In this document: in pieces, positions 49,282 to 57,481 of the stretch
How the letters are laid out: each line of letters starts with the position of its first letter
How positions within the stretch are numbered: position 1 is the first letter of the stretch
Assembly: GCF_014489635.1 (NCBI RefSeq)
Contig: NZ_CP060828.1
Location: 2,108,001 to 2,172,000, forward strand
Length of the DNA stretch: 64,000 bases
Direction of reading: 5' to 3'
Source: Streptomyces roseirectus
GTDB taxonomy: Bacteria > Actinomycetota > Actinomycetes > Streptomycetales > Streptomycetaceae
Made by a program: the position numbers and the translations under genes
Notes under the pieces: generated by a model
The model's database searches: none
What the model saw: the letters and a program-made list of their open reading frames with translations, nothing else
What the model was told of the DNA's origin: nothing

Positions 49282-50628
49282 TCATCCCGCCAGGCTGAAG
49301 CGCTCGAAGTGGATCTGCGGTTTCGGCACGTCCAGCTCGCGCAGGGTGCCGAGGACCGCGTTCATCATCGGCGGCGGCCCGCACAGGAAGACGTCCCGCT
49401 CGGCGATGTCCGGGACCAGCGCGGCGAGTTCGCGCGGGGCGAGCCGGTCGGGGACGGGCGGCCCGGTGACGAGGTGCAGCTCGGCGCCCTTGGCGTGGGC
49501 GAGGTCGCGCAGCTCGTCGTAGAGGACGGCGTCGCGCTCGTCGCGGACCCGGTAGACGACGATCGCGTGCCCGGTGAGGTCTTCCATGAGGGCGCGGATC
49601 GGTGTGACGCCGACGCCGCCGGCGATGAGCAGCGCGTCGGTGCGGGTGCGGTGCAGCGCGGTGAACGCGCCGTAGGGGCCCTCGGCGAAGACGCGGGTGC
49701 CGGGCTTGATGTGCCGCAGGCCCGCCGAGCCGTCACCGGCCGCCTTCGCGGTCAGGCGCAGGCGCAGTCCGTCGGGGGCGGCGGACAGCGAGAAGGGGTT
49801 GGCCTGCCACCAGCGGTCGCGGGTCAGGAAGCGCCACAGGAAGAACTGGCCGGCCTGCGCGGGCATCTTGTCGAGGTCGCGCCCGGTGATGTGCACGGAG
49901 ACGACGTTGTCGGACTCGGGCACGACCTCCGAGACGCGCAGCTGGTGGCGCCAGTTGCGCCACAGCGGCAGCACGAACCGGCCGAGGACGACCGAGCCGA
50001 GCGCGACGCCCCACACCCCGTACCAGTAGGCGGTCGCGGCGCCGGACGCGGTGAACGTCGTGCCGATGGCGACCTGGTGGGTGAAGGCGAGGACGACGGC
50101 GACGTACGTGTAGAGGTGGATGAAGTGCCACGTCTCGTACGCGAGGCGGCGGCGCGCCCAGCGGGCCGAGGCACCGCCGATGACCAGGATCAGGACCAGG
50201 GCGACGACGGCGCGCAGGACGCCCTCGGCGGTCTCGGCGAGGTTCACGAGCTGGTTGACCGGGTCCATCGTCCCGGCGAGGTCGGCGTAGCCGAACGCGA
50301 TGAACACGACGTGCCCGACGAGCGTCCACAGCAGGCCGAAGCCGGTCCAGCGGTGCCAGTTGGTGAGCCGGTCCATGCCGATGCGGCGGTCGAGCCAGGG
50401 CAGGCGGGCGACCAGCAGGAGCTGGAAGGCCATGAACAGGGCGCCGTACAGGCCGGCGAAGCGGGCGAGCACGATGAGCGCGTTGGAGCCGAACCCGGCG
50501 TCCGCGGCGAAGTACGTGACGGCTGCCACGTTCGCGGCGAGCAGCGCGTACAGGCCGGTGCGGGCCACCACTTTCGGTCGTATCCCCGTGGCGGCGGGTG
50601 TGGGGGGAGACTGCTGGACGGTCGTCAC
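49282..50628 (-). CDS. Transmembrane ferredoxin/ferric reductase-like flavoprotein
   Basis: A 448-residue protein. The N-terminal half has about six membrane helices with His residues suited to heme (NWHRWTGFGLLWTLVGHVVF, ETWHFIHLYTYVAVVLAFTHQ), like ferric reductases and NADPH oxidases. The C-terminal half has an FAD-binding barrel (ANPFSLSAAP) and an NAD(P)H domain (GGVGVTPIRALMEDL, VFLCGPPPMMNAV). It should pass electrons from cytosolic NAD(P)H across the membrane. GAGGAG nine bases upstream supports the GTG at 50628. It is the first gene of the reductase/FMN-protein/apbE operon. Confidence 0.92.
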   Translation of the reverse strand: MTTVQQSPPTPAATGIRPKVVARTGLYALLAANVAAVTYFAADAGFGSNALIVLARFAGLYGALFMAFQLLLVARLPWLDRRIGMDRLTNWHRWTGFGLLWTLVGHVVFIAFGYADLAGTMDPVNQLVNLAETAEGVLRAVVALVLILVIGGASARWARRRLAYETWHFIHLYTYVAVVLAFTHQVAIGTTFTASGAATAYWYGVWGVALGSVVLGRFVLPLWRNWRHQLRVSEVVPESDNVVSVHITGRDLDKMPAQAGQFFLWRFLTRDRWWQANPFSLSAAPDGLRLRLTAKAAGDGSAGLRHIKPGTRVFAEGPYGAFTALHRTRTDALLIAGGVGVTPIRALMEDLTGHAIVVYRVRDERDAVLYDELRDLAHAKGAELHLVTGPPVPDRLAPRELAALVPDIAERDVFLCGPPPMMNAVLGTLRELDVPKPQIHFERFSLAG

Positions 50629-50779
50629 GGGCTGAAACTCCTCGATCGGCTTCTCAGGACATGAGCTTCGCCGTCGGGAGCTGTCGATATCCTGTCGTAA
50701 GACTTTCAAGTAATTATCGATCCAGGAGAGTGTCATCCGCGGGACTCGTCCTGTCAGTGGCGTAGCGCACTATGAACGG

Positions 50780-51472
50780 GTGGAGAAAGTACGCCTGCTC
50801 GTCGTGGACGACGACCCGCCGATCGCCGATCTCGTGGCGACGGTCGCCCGCTACGAAGGCTGGGAAGCGGTCACCGCGAACTCCGGTGAGGACGCGCTGC
50901 GGCTGGCCGCCGAGTTCCAGCCGGACATCGTGGTGCTCGACCTGATGCTGCCCGACCTGGACGGCTTCGGGGTGCTCGACCGGCTGCGGCGGTCGGGGAC
51001 GATGGTGCCCGTGGTGTTCCTCACGGCGCGTGACGGCGTCGCGGACCGTGTCGCCGGGCTCACCCGCGGTGGTGACGACTACCTGGTGAAGCCGTTCGCC
51101 GTCGAGGAGCTGATGGCCCGCCTGCGCACGGTCCTGCGCCGCTCGGCGGGCCCGAACTTCACCCGCTCGGTCCTCCAGGTCGCCGACCTGACGATGGACG
51201 AGGACACCCGCGAGGTCCGCCGCGCGGGCCAGTTGCTCACGCTGACGCCGACCGAGTACGAGGTGCTGCGCTACCTGATGCGCCGCTCCCCCACCGTCCT
51301 CACCAAGGCGCAGATCCTCGACCACGTCTGGGAGTACGGCTTCGGCGGCCGGTCCAACGTCGTCGAGCTGGTCGTCAGCCGGCTGCGCCGCAAGCTGGAC
51401 GCGACCGGTGACCCGCTGATCCACACCGTGCGCGGCTTCGGGTACGTCGTGCGCCGGCAGGCCGCGGAGTGA
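50780..51472 (+). CDS. OmpR/PhoB-family response regulator
   Basis: A 230-residue response regulator. The receiver domain has the acidic pocket DDD near residues 10-12, phospho-acceptor Asp54 in VVLDLMLPD, Thr in FLTARD and Lys in LVKPF. The C-terminal winged helix covers about 130-225 (LTPTEYEVLRYLM, VVELVVSRLRRKL, RGFGYVVR). GTG start; it overlaps the kinase gene by four bases. Divergent transcription from the reductase operon suggests possible control of it, but that is inference. Confidence 0.95.
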   Translation: MEKVRLLVVDDDPPIADLVATVARYEGWEAVTANSGEDALRLAAEFQPDIVVLDLMLPDLDGFGVLDRLRRSGTMVPVVFLTARDGVADRVAGLTRGGDDYLVKPFAVEELMARLRTVLRRSAGPNFTRSVLQVADLTMDEDTREVRRAGQLLTLTPTEYEVLRYLMRRSPTVLTKAQILDHVWEYGFGGRSNVVELVVSRLRRKLDATGDPLIHTVRGFGYVVRRQAAE

Positions 51473-52902
51473 CCGGGCGCCTGCGTGGGGCCTACCGGCG
51501 GATGCGGCTCGGCACGCGGCTCGCGCTCGGCCTCGGCGCGCTCGCGCTGATCGTCTTCGCCGTCGTCGGCACCGCCCTGACGACCTACATGCGCGACTAC
51601 CTCTCCGCCCAGCTCGACACCACGCTCGCGCAGGCCCAGATCGCCCAGTCCAAGTCCATCGCCGACGACGGCAAGCTGTCGGGCAAGAAGTACTGGAGCT
51701 GGTTCTACGCCGTGTACGACGTGCGGGACGGCACGACGCGGCTGCGCAAGCCCGAGGACCCCACCGACCTCCCGGAGGACGTCGACGCCTTCGCGGCTCT
51801 CGCCAAGGCGCAGGTGACCTCCCAGGACGAACTGCTGCGCACCGAGCACATCTCGGACGCCGGGGACTACCGGATGCGCGCCTGCGAGGTCGAGCCCGGG
51901 GTGGTCCTGGTCAGCGCGGCGCCCCTCGACGACATCGACGACACCGTGCAGCGGCTGGTCAAGATCCAGGTCGTCGCGTTCGGGCTCGCGCTCCTCGTCC
52001 TCGTCGTCATAGGCCGCCGGCTCCTGCGGCGCGGGCTCAACCCGCTCAGCGACATGGCCCACACCGCCCACGGCATCGCCTCCCACGACCTCACGGACTC
52101 CGCCGCGCGGCTGCCGCTGCGCGCCGACGAGCGGGGCGGCGGGCCCGAGGTGGAGGAGCTGCGGACCGCGTTCAACACGATGCTGGAACACATCGACGCC
52201 TCCCTCGCGGTCCGCGCGGAGGCCGAGCAGCGGCTGCGCCGGTTCATCGCGGACGCCTCGCACGAGCTGCGCACGCCCCTGATGTCCGTCCGCGGGTACG
52301 CCGACCTCTTCCAGTACGCCGCCGCGAACGCGCCCGAGGAACGTGAACGCCATCTCGCGCGGCTGCGCGCGGAGGCGGCCCGCATGGGGTTCCTCCTCGA
52401 CGACCTCCTCCTGCTCGCCCGCCTCGACGCCGCCGAGGTCGAGGCGCCGCTGCGGATGGCCGAGACGGATCTGACGGACCTGGTGGAGCAGGCCGCCGAC
52501 GCGTTCCGGGCCGGCCACAAGAACCACCCGCTGACGGTCCTCCCCGGACCCGCCTCGCTCAAGCTCCGCCTCGACCCCCAGCGCATCCGGCAGGTCCTGG
52601 ACAACCTCCTCACCAACGCGGCCGTACACACGCCGGCCGGCACCCCCGTCTCCGTCTCGGTCCGCGTCGAGAACGGGCTGACGTCCGTCCGCGTCGCCGA
52701 CGAAGGCCCCGGGGTGCCCGAGAGCGACCGCGAGCGGGTGTTCGACCGCTTCTACCGCGTCGACAAGGCCCGCAGCCGGGACCGCGGCGGCAGCGGACTC
52801 GGCCTGTCCGTGGCGCGCTCGCTGGTGCGGGCGCACGGGGGGACGATCCGGTTGACGCAGGAGGAGAGCAGGACGGTGTTCGTGGTGGAGCTGCCGGGCT
52901 GA
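51469..52902 (+). CDS. Sensor histidine kinase
   Basis: A 477-residue membrane histidine kinase paired with the preceding regulator. Membrane helices near residues 17-39 and 163-184 enclose a sensor domain of about 120 residues. HAMP (about 185-250), HisKA with His265 in DASHELRTPL, the N-box LDNLLTNAAVHTP, G1 VADEGPGVP, F-box FDRFYRVDKARSRD and G2 GGSGLGLSV are all present. The final codons (ELPG, TGA) form the first, coding copy of the downstream 36-base repeat. Confidence 0.95.
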   Translation: MTGRLRGAYRRMRLGTRLALGLGALALIVFAVVGTALTTYMRDYLSAQLDTTLAQAQIAQSKSIADDGKLSGKKYWSWFYAVYDVRDGTTRLRKPEDPTDLPEDVDAFAALAKAQVTSQDELLRTEHISDAGDYRMRACEVEPGVVLVSAAPLDDIDDTVQRLVKIQVVAFGLALLVLVVIGRRLLRRGLNPLSDMAHTAHGIASHDLTDSAARLPLRADERGGGPEVEELRTAFNTMLEHIDASLAVRAEAEQRLRRFIADASHELRTPLMSVRGYADLFQYAAANAPEERERHLARLRAEAARMGFLLDDLLLLARLDAAEVEAPLRMAETDLTDLVEQAADAFRAGHKNHPLTVLPGPASLKLRLDPQRIRQVLDNLLTNAAVHTPAGTPVSVSVRVENGLTSVRVADEGPGVPESDRERVFDRFYRVDKARSRDRGGSGLGLSVARSLVRAHGGTIRLTQEESRTVFVVELPG

Positions 52903-53155
52903 GGCGGGACGGTGTCCGGGGGGGACTGCCCGGCTGAGGCGTGACGGTGTCCGTGGCGGGACTGCCCGGCTGAGACGGAACGGTGTCCGTGGCGGGACTG
53001 CCCGGCTGAGACGGAACGGTGTCCGTGGCGGGACTGCCCGGCTGAGACGGAACGGTGTCCGTGGCGGGACTGCCCGGCTGAGGCGGAACGGTGTCCGTGG
53101 CGGGACTGCCCGGCTGAGACGGGACGGTGTCCGTGGCGGGACTGCCCGGCTGAGC
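52871..53155 (+). repeat. 36-base tandem repeat seeded by the kinase gene 3' end
   Basis: Seven non-coding copies of a 36-base unit (core GGCGGGACTGCCCGGCTGAG) follow the kinase stop. The TGA of the gene at 52900 recurs at 52935, 52971, 53007, 53043, 53079, 53115 and 53151. The last 32 bases of the coding region and stop match the unit at 26 of 32 positions, so the array begins inside the gene. Confidence 0.9.
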
Positions 53156-53220
53156 GTGGCGGGGCCCCTGGCTGAGGAGGCGAGGGCCCGCCGCCGGCTG
53201 AGGGGGGCGCGGGCCCTTAG

Positions 53221-53516
53221 CTGAACATGGCGCGGGCCCCTGGCCGAAGGTGGCCGAGAACCCGACACCCACTGAGGATGACGCAAGCCCTCACCTGAAC
53301 ATGGCGCAGGCCCCTGGCCGAAAGTGGCCGAGAACCCGACACCCACTGAGGACGGCGCAGGCCCTCACCTGAACATGGCGCAGGCCCCTGGCCGAAAGTG
53401 GCCGAGAACCCGACACCCACTGAGGACGGCGCAGGCCCTCACCTGAACATGGCGCAGGCCCCTGGCCGAAAGTGGCCGAGAGCCCGACACCCACTGAGGA
53501 CGGCGCAGGCCCCTGA
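53221..53516 (+). repeat. Four copies of a 74-base tandem repeat
   Basis: Units start with CTGAACATGGCGC at 53221, 53295, 53369 and 53443, nearly identical to each other. The array ends about 20 bases before the stop of the convergent kinase-like gene. A 16-base string GGCGAGGGCCCGCCGC occurs both in the linker (53179-53194) and in that gene's 3' end (53547-53562). Confidence 0.9.
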
Positions 53517-53534
53517 CCGAGGGGGCGCCGACCC

Positions 53535-54107
53535 CTAGCCGAGCGTGGCGAGGGCCCGCCGCACCGTCTCCTCGCTCACCCCTTCCGGCGTGTTGTCGAA
53601 CGCCAGCCGTCGCGCCCCCTCCCAGCGGCACGGGTTCGCCTCGGTCCTCGACCAGAACGCCGCCCAGTCCGCCAGCTTCGAGGCGTCCCTCGCCAGGCCG
53701 CGTGCCCGGACGCGTTCGCGGGCCGTCGCCGAGTCCACGCGGACGTGCACCACGACGGGTTCGACGCCGGTGGGCCAGCCGTGCCGGCGCGGCGCTGCCG
53801 TGAGGAAACCGGCGTCGGCGAAGTAGCTGCCGAAGGGGGCGTCCAGGACCACGTCCCGGCCCACGGCGAGGTTGTCCCGCGCCAGGTCGAGCAGCGTCAG
53901 GTACTCCAACTCCCGTACGGCGGACAGGTAGTACGCGTTGCCGTCCCGGTCACCGGGGTCGGTGCCGGCCGCCGCGAGCAGGGCCTCCGTCAGCCGTGTG
54001 CAGGCCGTGTCCTTGTCGAGGTGGGCGGCGCCGGTGAGCCGGGCGAGGAGGCGGGCGACGGTGGACTTGCCGGAGCCGGCGGGCCCGATGACGAAGTAGG
54101 CCCTCAC
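53535..54107 (-). CDS. Small P-loop kinase/AAA-type ATPase
   Basis: A 190-residue nucleoside-kinase-fold protein. Walker A is GPAGSGKST at residues 8-16; the DKDTAC segment, the DVVLDAPFG strand (Walker B-like) and an Arg-rich lid (RERVRARGLARD) follow. It resembles gluconate-, shikimate- or zeta-toxin-type kinases and should phosphorylate a small molecule. Its ATG overlaps the MFS gene stop by four bases, so it is translated with a sugar-acid transporter and aldolase. That context suggests a sugar-acid substrate. Specificity is not provable here. Confidence 0.82.
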   Translation of the reverse strand: MRAYFVIGPAGSGKSTVARLLARLTGAAHLDKDTACTRLTEALLAAAGTDPGDRDGNAYYLSAVRELEYLTLLDLARDNLAVGRDVVLDAPFGSYFADAGFLTAAPRRHGWPTGVEPVVVHVRVDSATARERVRARGLARDASKLADWAAFWSRTEANPCRWEGARRLAFDNTPEGVSEETVRRALATLG

Positions 54108-55396
54108 GCGCGCGGCCCCTCCGCCTGCGTGTCCCGCACGAAGAACAGGTACGACGCCCCGCCGACCAGCAGCAGCACCCCGCCGACCAGGAAGACCAGC
54201 GTGTAGCTGTTGCCGGTCGCGTCGAGGATCGCCCCCGTGACGATCGGCGCCAGCGCGGCCCCGAGGAACCCCCCGAAGTTCTGGATCGCCCCGAGCGAGG
54301 CGACCTGGTGGGGCGCCGCGAGGTCAGAGGCCAGCGTCCACAGGCACCCCATCGGCACCTGCGCCGCGAAGTACCCGAGCGACAGCAGCGCCACGGCGAG
54401 CGGCGTGCTCTCGACGTACGCGACCGGCAGGACGGCGACGGCGGCGAGGACCGCCCCGCCGACGATCGGCACCTTGCGCGCCGTCACCGTCGGCAGCCCG
54501 CGCCGGATCAGCCGGCCGGACAGCACGCCGCCGGTCAGCACCCCGGCGATCCCGCACAGGTACGGCAGCGAGGCCAGCCAGCCCGTCTCCGCGAGGCTGA
54601 ACCCGCGCGAGGTCTCCAGGTAGCTGGGCAGCCACGTCAGGTACACCCACACGGTGTAGAAGATCCCGAACGCGCCGAGGATCATGAACCAGGTGTTCCG
54701 CTGCCCGAACAGCGCGCCCCAACCGGCCTTCGGCGCCCCGCCCTTGACCTCCTCGGCGATCTCCTCGCCCCGGATCAGCGCCTGTTCCCGCAGCCCCGGG
54801 TCCCGGTACACCCGCAGCCACACCAGCATGACGAAGATCCCGAGCACCCCCACCGCGAGGAACATCCCCCGCCACCCGAACGCGATCAGCAGCGAGGTGA
54901 GCAGCGGCGGCGCGATCGCGTTGGCTATCTGCGACCCGGTGTTGACGACGGAGATGGGCAACGCCCGCTCCTCCTTGCCGAACCACCGCTCGTTGACCTT
55001 CAGACTGGCGGTGAAGAAGGGCGATTCGGCGACCCCGAGGGCGACCCGGGCCGCGTACAGGAACCCGAAACTCCCCGCGGCGGCGGTGACCATCGTCATC
55101 AGCGACCACAGCCCCGCGGCCCACGCGTACATCTTCTTGGGCCCGAACCGGTCGACCAGATACCCGGCGGGCAGATTGGCGACGGCGTAGGGCCAGGAGA
55201 ACGCGGCGAGCAGCAGCCCCATCTCGGTGGAACTCAGCCCGAACTCCCCGGAGATGGTGGTGTTCGCGACGCTGAGGGTGGCCCGGTCGAGGTAGTTGAC
55301 GATCCCGCCGACGACGAGAAGGGCGACGAAGACCCAGCGGACCCTGAGGCCGGCCGAGGTCTTGACGGACGAGGAGACGAGCGAGTCCTGAGCCAC
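54104..55396 (-). CDS. MFS transporter, anion:cation symporter type (sugar-acid family)
   Basis: A 430-residue carrier with 12 membrane helices. NYLDRATLSVAN in the first helix, GYLVDRFGPKK in the loop 2-3 motif and ERWFGKEERALPISVVNTGSQI are typical of the hexuronate/galactonate/glucarate branch. It is placed between the KDPG-type aldolase gene (46 bases upstream) and the coupled kinase gene. Import of galactonate, gluconate or a related acid is the natural prediction. GTG start. Confidence 0.9.
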   Translation of the reverse strand: MAQDSLVSSSVKTSAGLRVRWVFVALLVVGGIVNYLDRATLSVANTTISGEFGLSSTEMGLLLAAFSWPYAVANLPAGYLVDRFGPKKMYAWAAGLWSLMTMVTAAAGSFGFLYAARVALGVAESPFFTASLKVNERWFGKEERALPISVVNTGSQIANAIAPPLLTSLLIAFGWRGMFLAVGVLGIFVMLVWLRVYRDPGLREQALIRGEEIAEEVKGGAPKAGWGALFGQRNTWFMILGAFGIFYTVWVYLTWLPSYLETSRGFSLAETGWLASLPYLCGIAGVLTGGVLSGRLIRRGLPTVTARKVPIVGGAVLAAVAVLPVAYVESTPLAVALLSLGYFAAQVPMGCLWTLASDLAAPHQVASLGAIQNFGGFLGAALAPIVTGAILDATGNSYTLVFLVGGVLLLVGGASYLFFVRDTQAEGPRA

Positions 55397-55442
55397 TGCA
55401 CAACTCCTTGCGAGACGGACGACCAGTTGCGGGCCTCTTCGA

Positions 55443-56090
55443 TCAGTTCCGGGCCTCTTCGATGGCCCGCAGCATCACGGACGCGGCCTCGGTCACCCGC
55501 CGGTAGTCCCCGTCCCCCCGCGCGGCCTTGGTCACGAAGCTCCCCACCCCCACGGCCACCACCCCGGCGTCGAACCACTCCTTCACGTTGTCCGGCGTGA
55601 CCCCGCCCGCGGGCATGATCGGCGCCCGGCTCAACGGCGCCCGCACGGTCCGCACGTAGGAGGCCCCGCCGGAGAACTCGGCCGGGAAGAGCTTCACGAT
55701 GTCGGCCCCCGCCTCCAGCGTCCGCACGATCTCGGTCGGCGTGAACGCCCCGCTGACCGTCACCGCCTGGTACCGGTTGGCCGCGGCGATCATCTCGGGC
55801 TCCAGGTTCGGGCTGACCAGCAGCCGGGCCCCCGCCTGCACACAGGCGACGGCGGACGGCGCGTCCAGCACGGTCCCGGCCCCCACCAGCACGTCGTCCC
55901 CGTACCGGGCGGCCAGCGTGGAGATCACCCCCAGCGCCCCCGGCACGGACAGCGTGATCTCCAGCGCCCGGATCCCCCCTTCGACGGCCGCCTCGGCGAC
56001 AGCGAGGGCTTCCTCCGCGCTGTCGAGCCGCACGATCAGCAGCGCGCCCGTCCGCGTGATCGTCTCCAGATCCGTAAACTTCGTTACCAT
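55443..56090 (-). CDS. eda: KDPG/KHG-type aldolase
   Basis: A 215-residue class I aldolase that splits 2-keto-3-deoxy-6-phosphogluconate (or the galactonate isomer, or 4-hydroxy-2-oxoglutarate) to pyruvate plus an aldehyde. The Schiff-base Lys is Lys133 in DIVKLFPAE, and the base Glu sits in RALEITLS near residue 45. GGVTPDNVKEWFDAG is the phosphate-binding region. It heads an operon with the MFS carrier and P-loop kinase, opposite a DeoR regulator. Confidence 0.92.
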   Translation of the reverse strand: MVTKFTDLETITRTGALLIVRLDSAEEALAVAEAAVEGGIRALEITLSVPGALGVISTLAARYGDDVLVGAGTVLDAPSAVACVQAGARLLVSPNLEPEMIAAANRYQAVTVSGAFTPTEIVRTLEAGADIVKLFPAEFSGGASYVRTVRAPLSRAPIMPAGGVTPDNVKEWFDAGVVAVGVGSFVTKAARGDGDYRRVTEAASVMLRAIEEARN

Positions 56091-56095
56091 GACAG

Positions 56096-56123
56096 CACAC
56101 GCTAGAACATGGATTCACACGCT
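56096..56123. promoter_or_regulatory. Probable DeoR operator
   Basis: CACACGCT occurs at 56096-56103 and again at 56116-56123, exactly 20 bases (two helical turns) apart. An overlapping inverted repeat TGACAGC (56090-56096) / GCTGTCA (56121-56127) frames them. The site adjoins the aldolase start codon in the divergent spacer, well placed for repression. Confidence 0.6.
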
Positions 56124-56207
56124 GTCACGGGTCCGGACGCCGGAATCTCGCCGCCCGGGGACGGCTAGGCTGACCGGCGTCCACCCCACCGCAGCGAGGA
56201 GACCCAG

Positions 56208-57002
56208 GTGAGCCCAGCGGGCAAGGCCCCCCTGATCCCCGAGCAGCGCCACCAGGAACTGCTGCGGCTGCTGCGGGCCAGCGGTGTGCTGAGCATCAGG
56301 GACCTGACGGCGGCCCTGGACGTCTCGCACATGACGGTCCGCCGGGACATCGCGGCGCTGGAGCGGACGGGCCTGGTCGTCTCGGTGCAGGGGGGCGTAC
56401 GCCTGGCCGAGCGCGCCGGGCACGCGCCCCCGCGTGAACGGGCGACGCGCGCCGCCCTGGAGATCCCCCGCAAACAGGCGATCGCCGAGCGCGCGGCGTC
56501 CCTGGTGGCGGACGGCATGGTCGTCTACCTGGACGCGGGGACGACGTGCCAGTCGGTCGTCCCCTTCCTCGCGCCCCGCGCCGGCCTCACGGTCGTCACG
56601 AACGACCTGCACGCCGCGCTGGCCCTCTTCGCGCTCCCGTCCGTACACATCGTGCACACCGGCGGCGAGATCGACCCGGCGAGCGCGGCCGGCGGGGGCC
56701 CGCTGGCGGCGCGGGCGATCGAGGGCGTCAACATCGACCTGTGCCTGCTGAGCGCCGGCGCCTGGGACCTGGCCCACGGCGTGACCAGCCACTCCACGGA
56801 GAAGGTGCTGCTGAAGCAGGCGGTGATGCGCGCGTCGGGCGCGGTCGCGCTGCTCGCGGACAGTACCAAGTGGGGCTCCACGGAACGGTTCACGGTGACC
56901 TCGCTGGAACGCCTCGACACGGTCGTCACGGACACGGACCTCCCGGACGAGGTCGCGGACCGCATCGCACAGGAGGGCCCGGAGGTGCTGCGGGCGGGCT
57001 GA
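56208..57002 (+). CDS. DeoR/GlpR-family regulator
   Basis: A 264-residue repressor. The N-terminal helix-turn-helix covers about residues 14-70 (HQELLRLLRASGVLSIRDL, VSHMTVRRDIAALE). The C-terminal DeoR sensor domain has VYLDAGTTC for binding a phosphosugar, VVTNDL and LLADSTKWG. Divergent from the aldolase/MFS/kinase operon, it presumably represses it until a sugar-acid phosphate appears. The GTG at 56208 is preceded by GAGGAG. Confidence 0.93.
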   Translation: MSPAGKAPLIPEQRHQELLRLLRASGVLSIRDLTAALDVSHMTVRRDIAALERTGLVVSVQGGVRLAERAGHAPPRERATRAALEIPRKQAIAERAASLVADGMVVYLDAGTTCQSVVPFLAPRAGLTVVTNDLHAALALFALPSVHIVHTGGEIDPASAAGGGPLAARAIEGVNIDLCLLSAGAWDLAHGVTSHSTEKVLLKQAVMRASGAVALLADSTKWGSTERFTVTSLERLDTVVTDTDLPDEVADRIAQEGPEVLRAG

Positions 57003-57481
57003 GCCCCGCGCCGGGAACTCCGCCGGCACCCCGGGCGTTGACCGGGAACACCGTCAACATCACCCTCGTTGCCACCCGCAATCACCCGCGTTGATCGGGA
57101 ACACCGCCCGTGTCAAGGCGAGTTGAACCACACGCCCCGCCCTGAACCGCCGCGCCGCCCGAACCGTAAGAGAGTGCGACAGGCCCGTCGTACCGGGATG
57201 AGCGGCGGTCACCCTGGGCAGAACTCACCCAACCGACCCGACGACCTCCCACCGGCCCCTCCCCGAGTCGCCCCTCCGCCCGCACCTCGTAGGCTTCCGG
57301 ACACCGCACCGTCACACCGGAGGGGAACCGTTCCTTCATCCCCTCCCCACCGGTACCGGTCCAGGGGCGCGCGAGCCACCTCGTACGCCCCACCGCTCAC
57401 CCGGACCAGGCACCGCCCGCACCTCGCCCCCTCCCGCAGGCCCCACGCGGGAGGGGGCGACGCGAAAGGACGAAGCGCCCC
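57003..57481. other. Gene-free spacer with a 19-base direct repeat
   Basis: 479 bases without a credible gene. GCGTTGACCGGGAACACCG (57035-57053) recurs with one change at 57088-57106, and the first copy lies in the inverted repeat GTTGAC-N10-GTCAAC (57037-57058). The rest is Pro/Arg-coding-like in several frames but shows no start or ribosome site. Confidence 0.6.

Noticed and set aside
52871..53155. CRISPR array
   Set aside because: The 36-base period looks CRISPR-like, but units are directly abutting with no unique spacers, no cas genes are present, and the unit comes from the adjacent kinase gene.
53221..53516. CRISPR or plasmid iteron array of 74-base units
   Set aside because: There are no variable spacers and no replication gene nearby; it is a simple tandem duplication.
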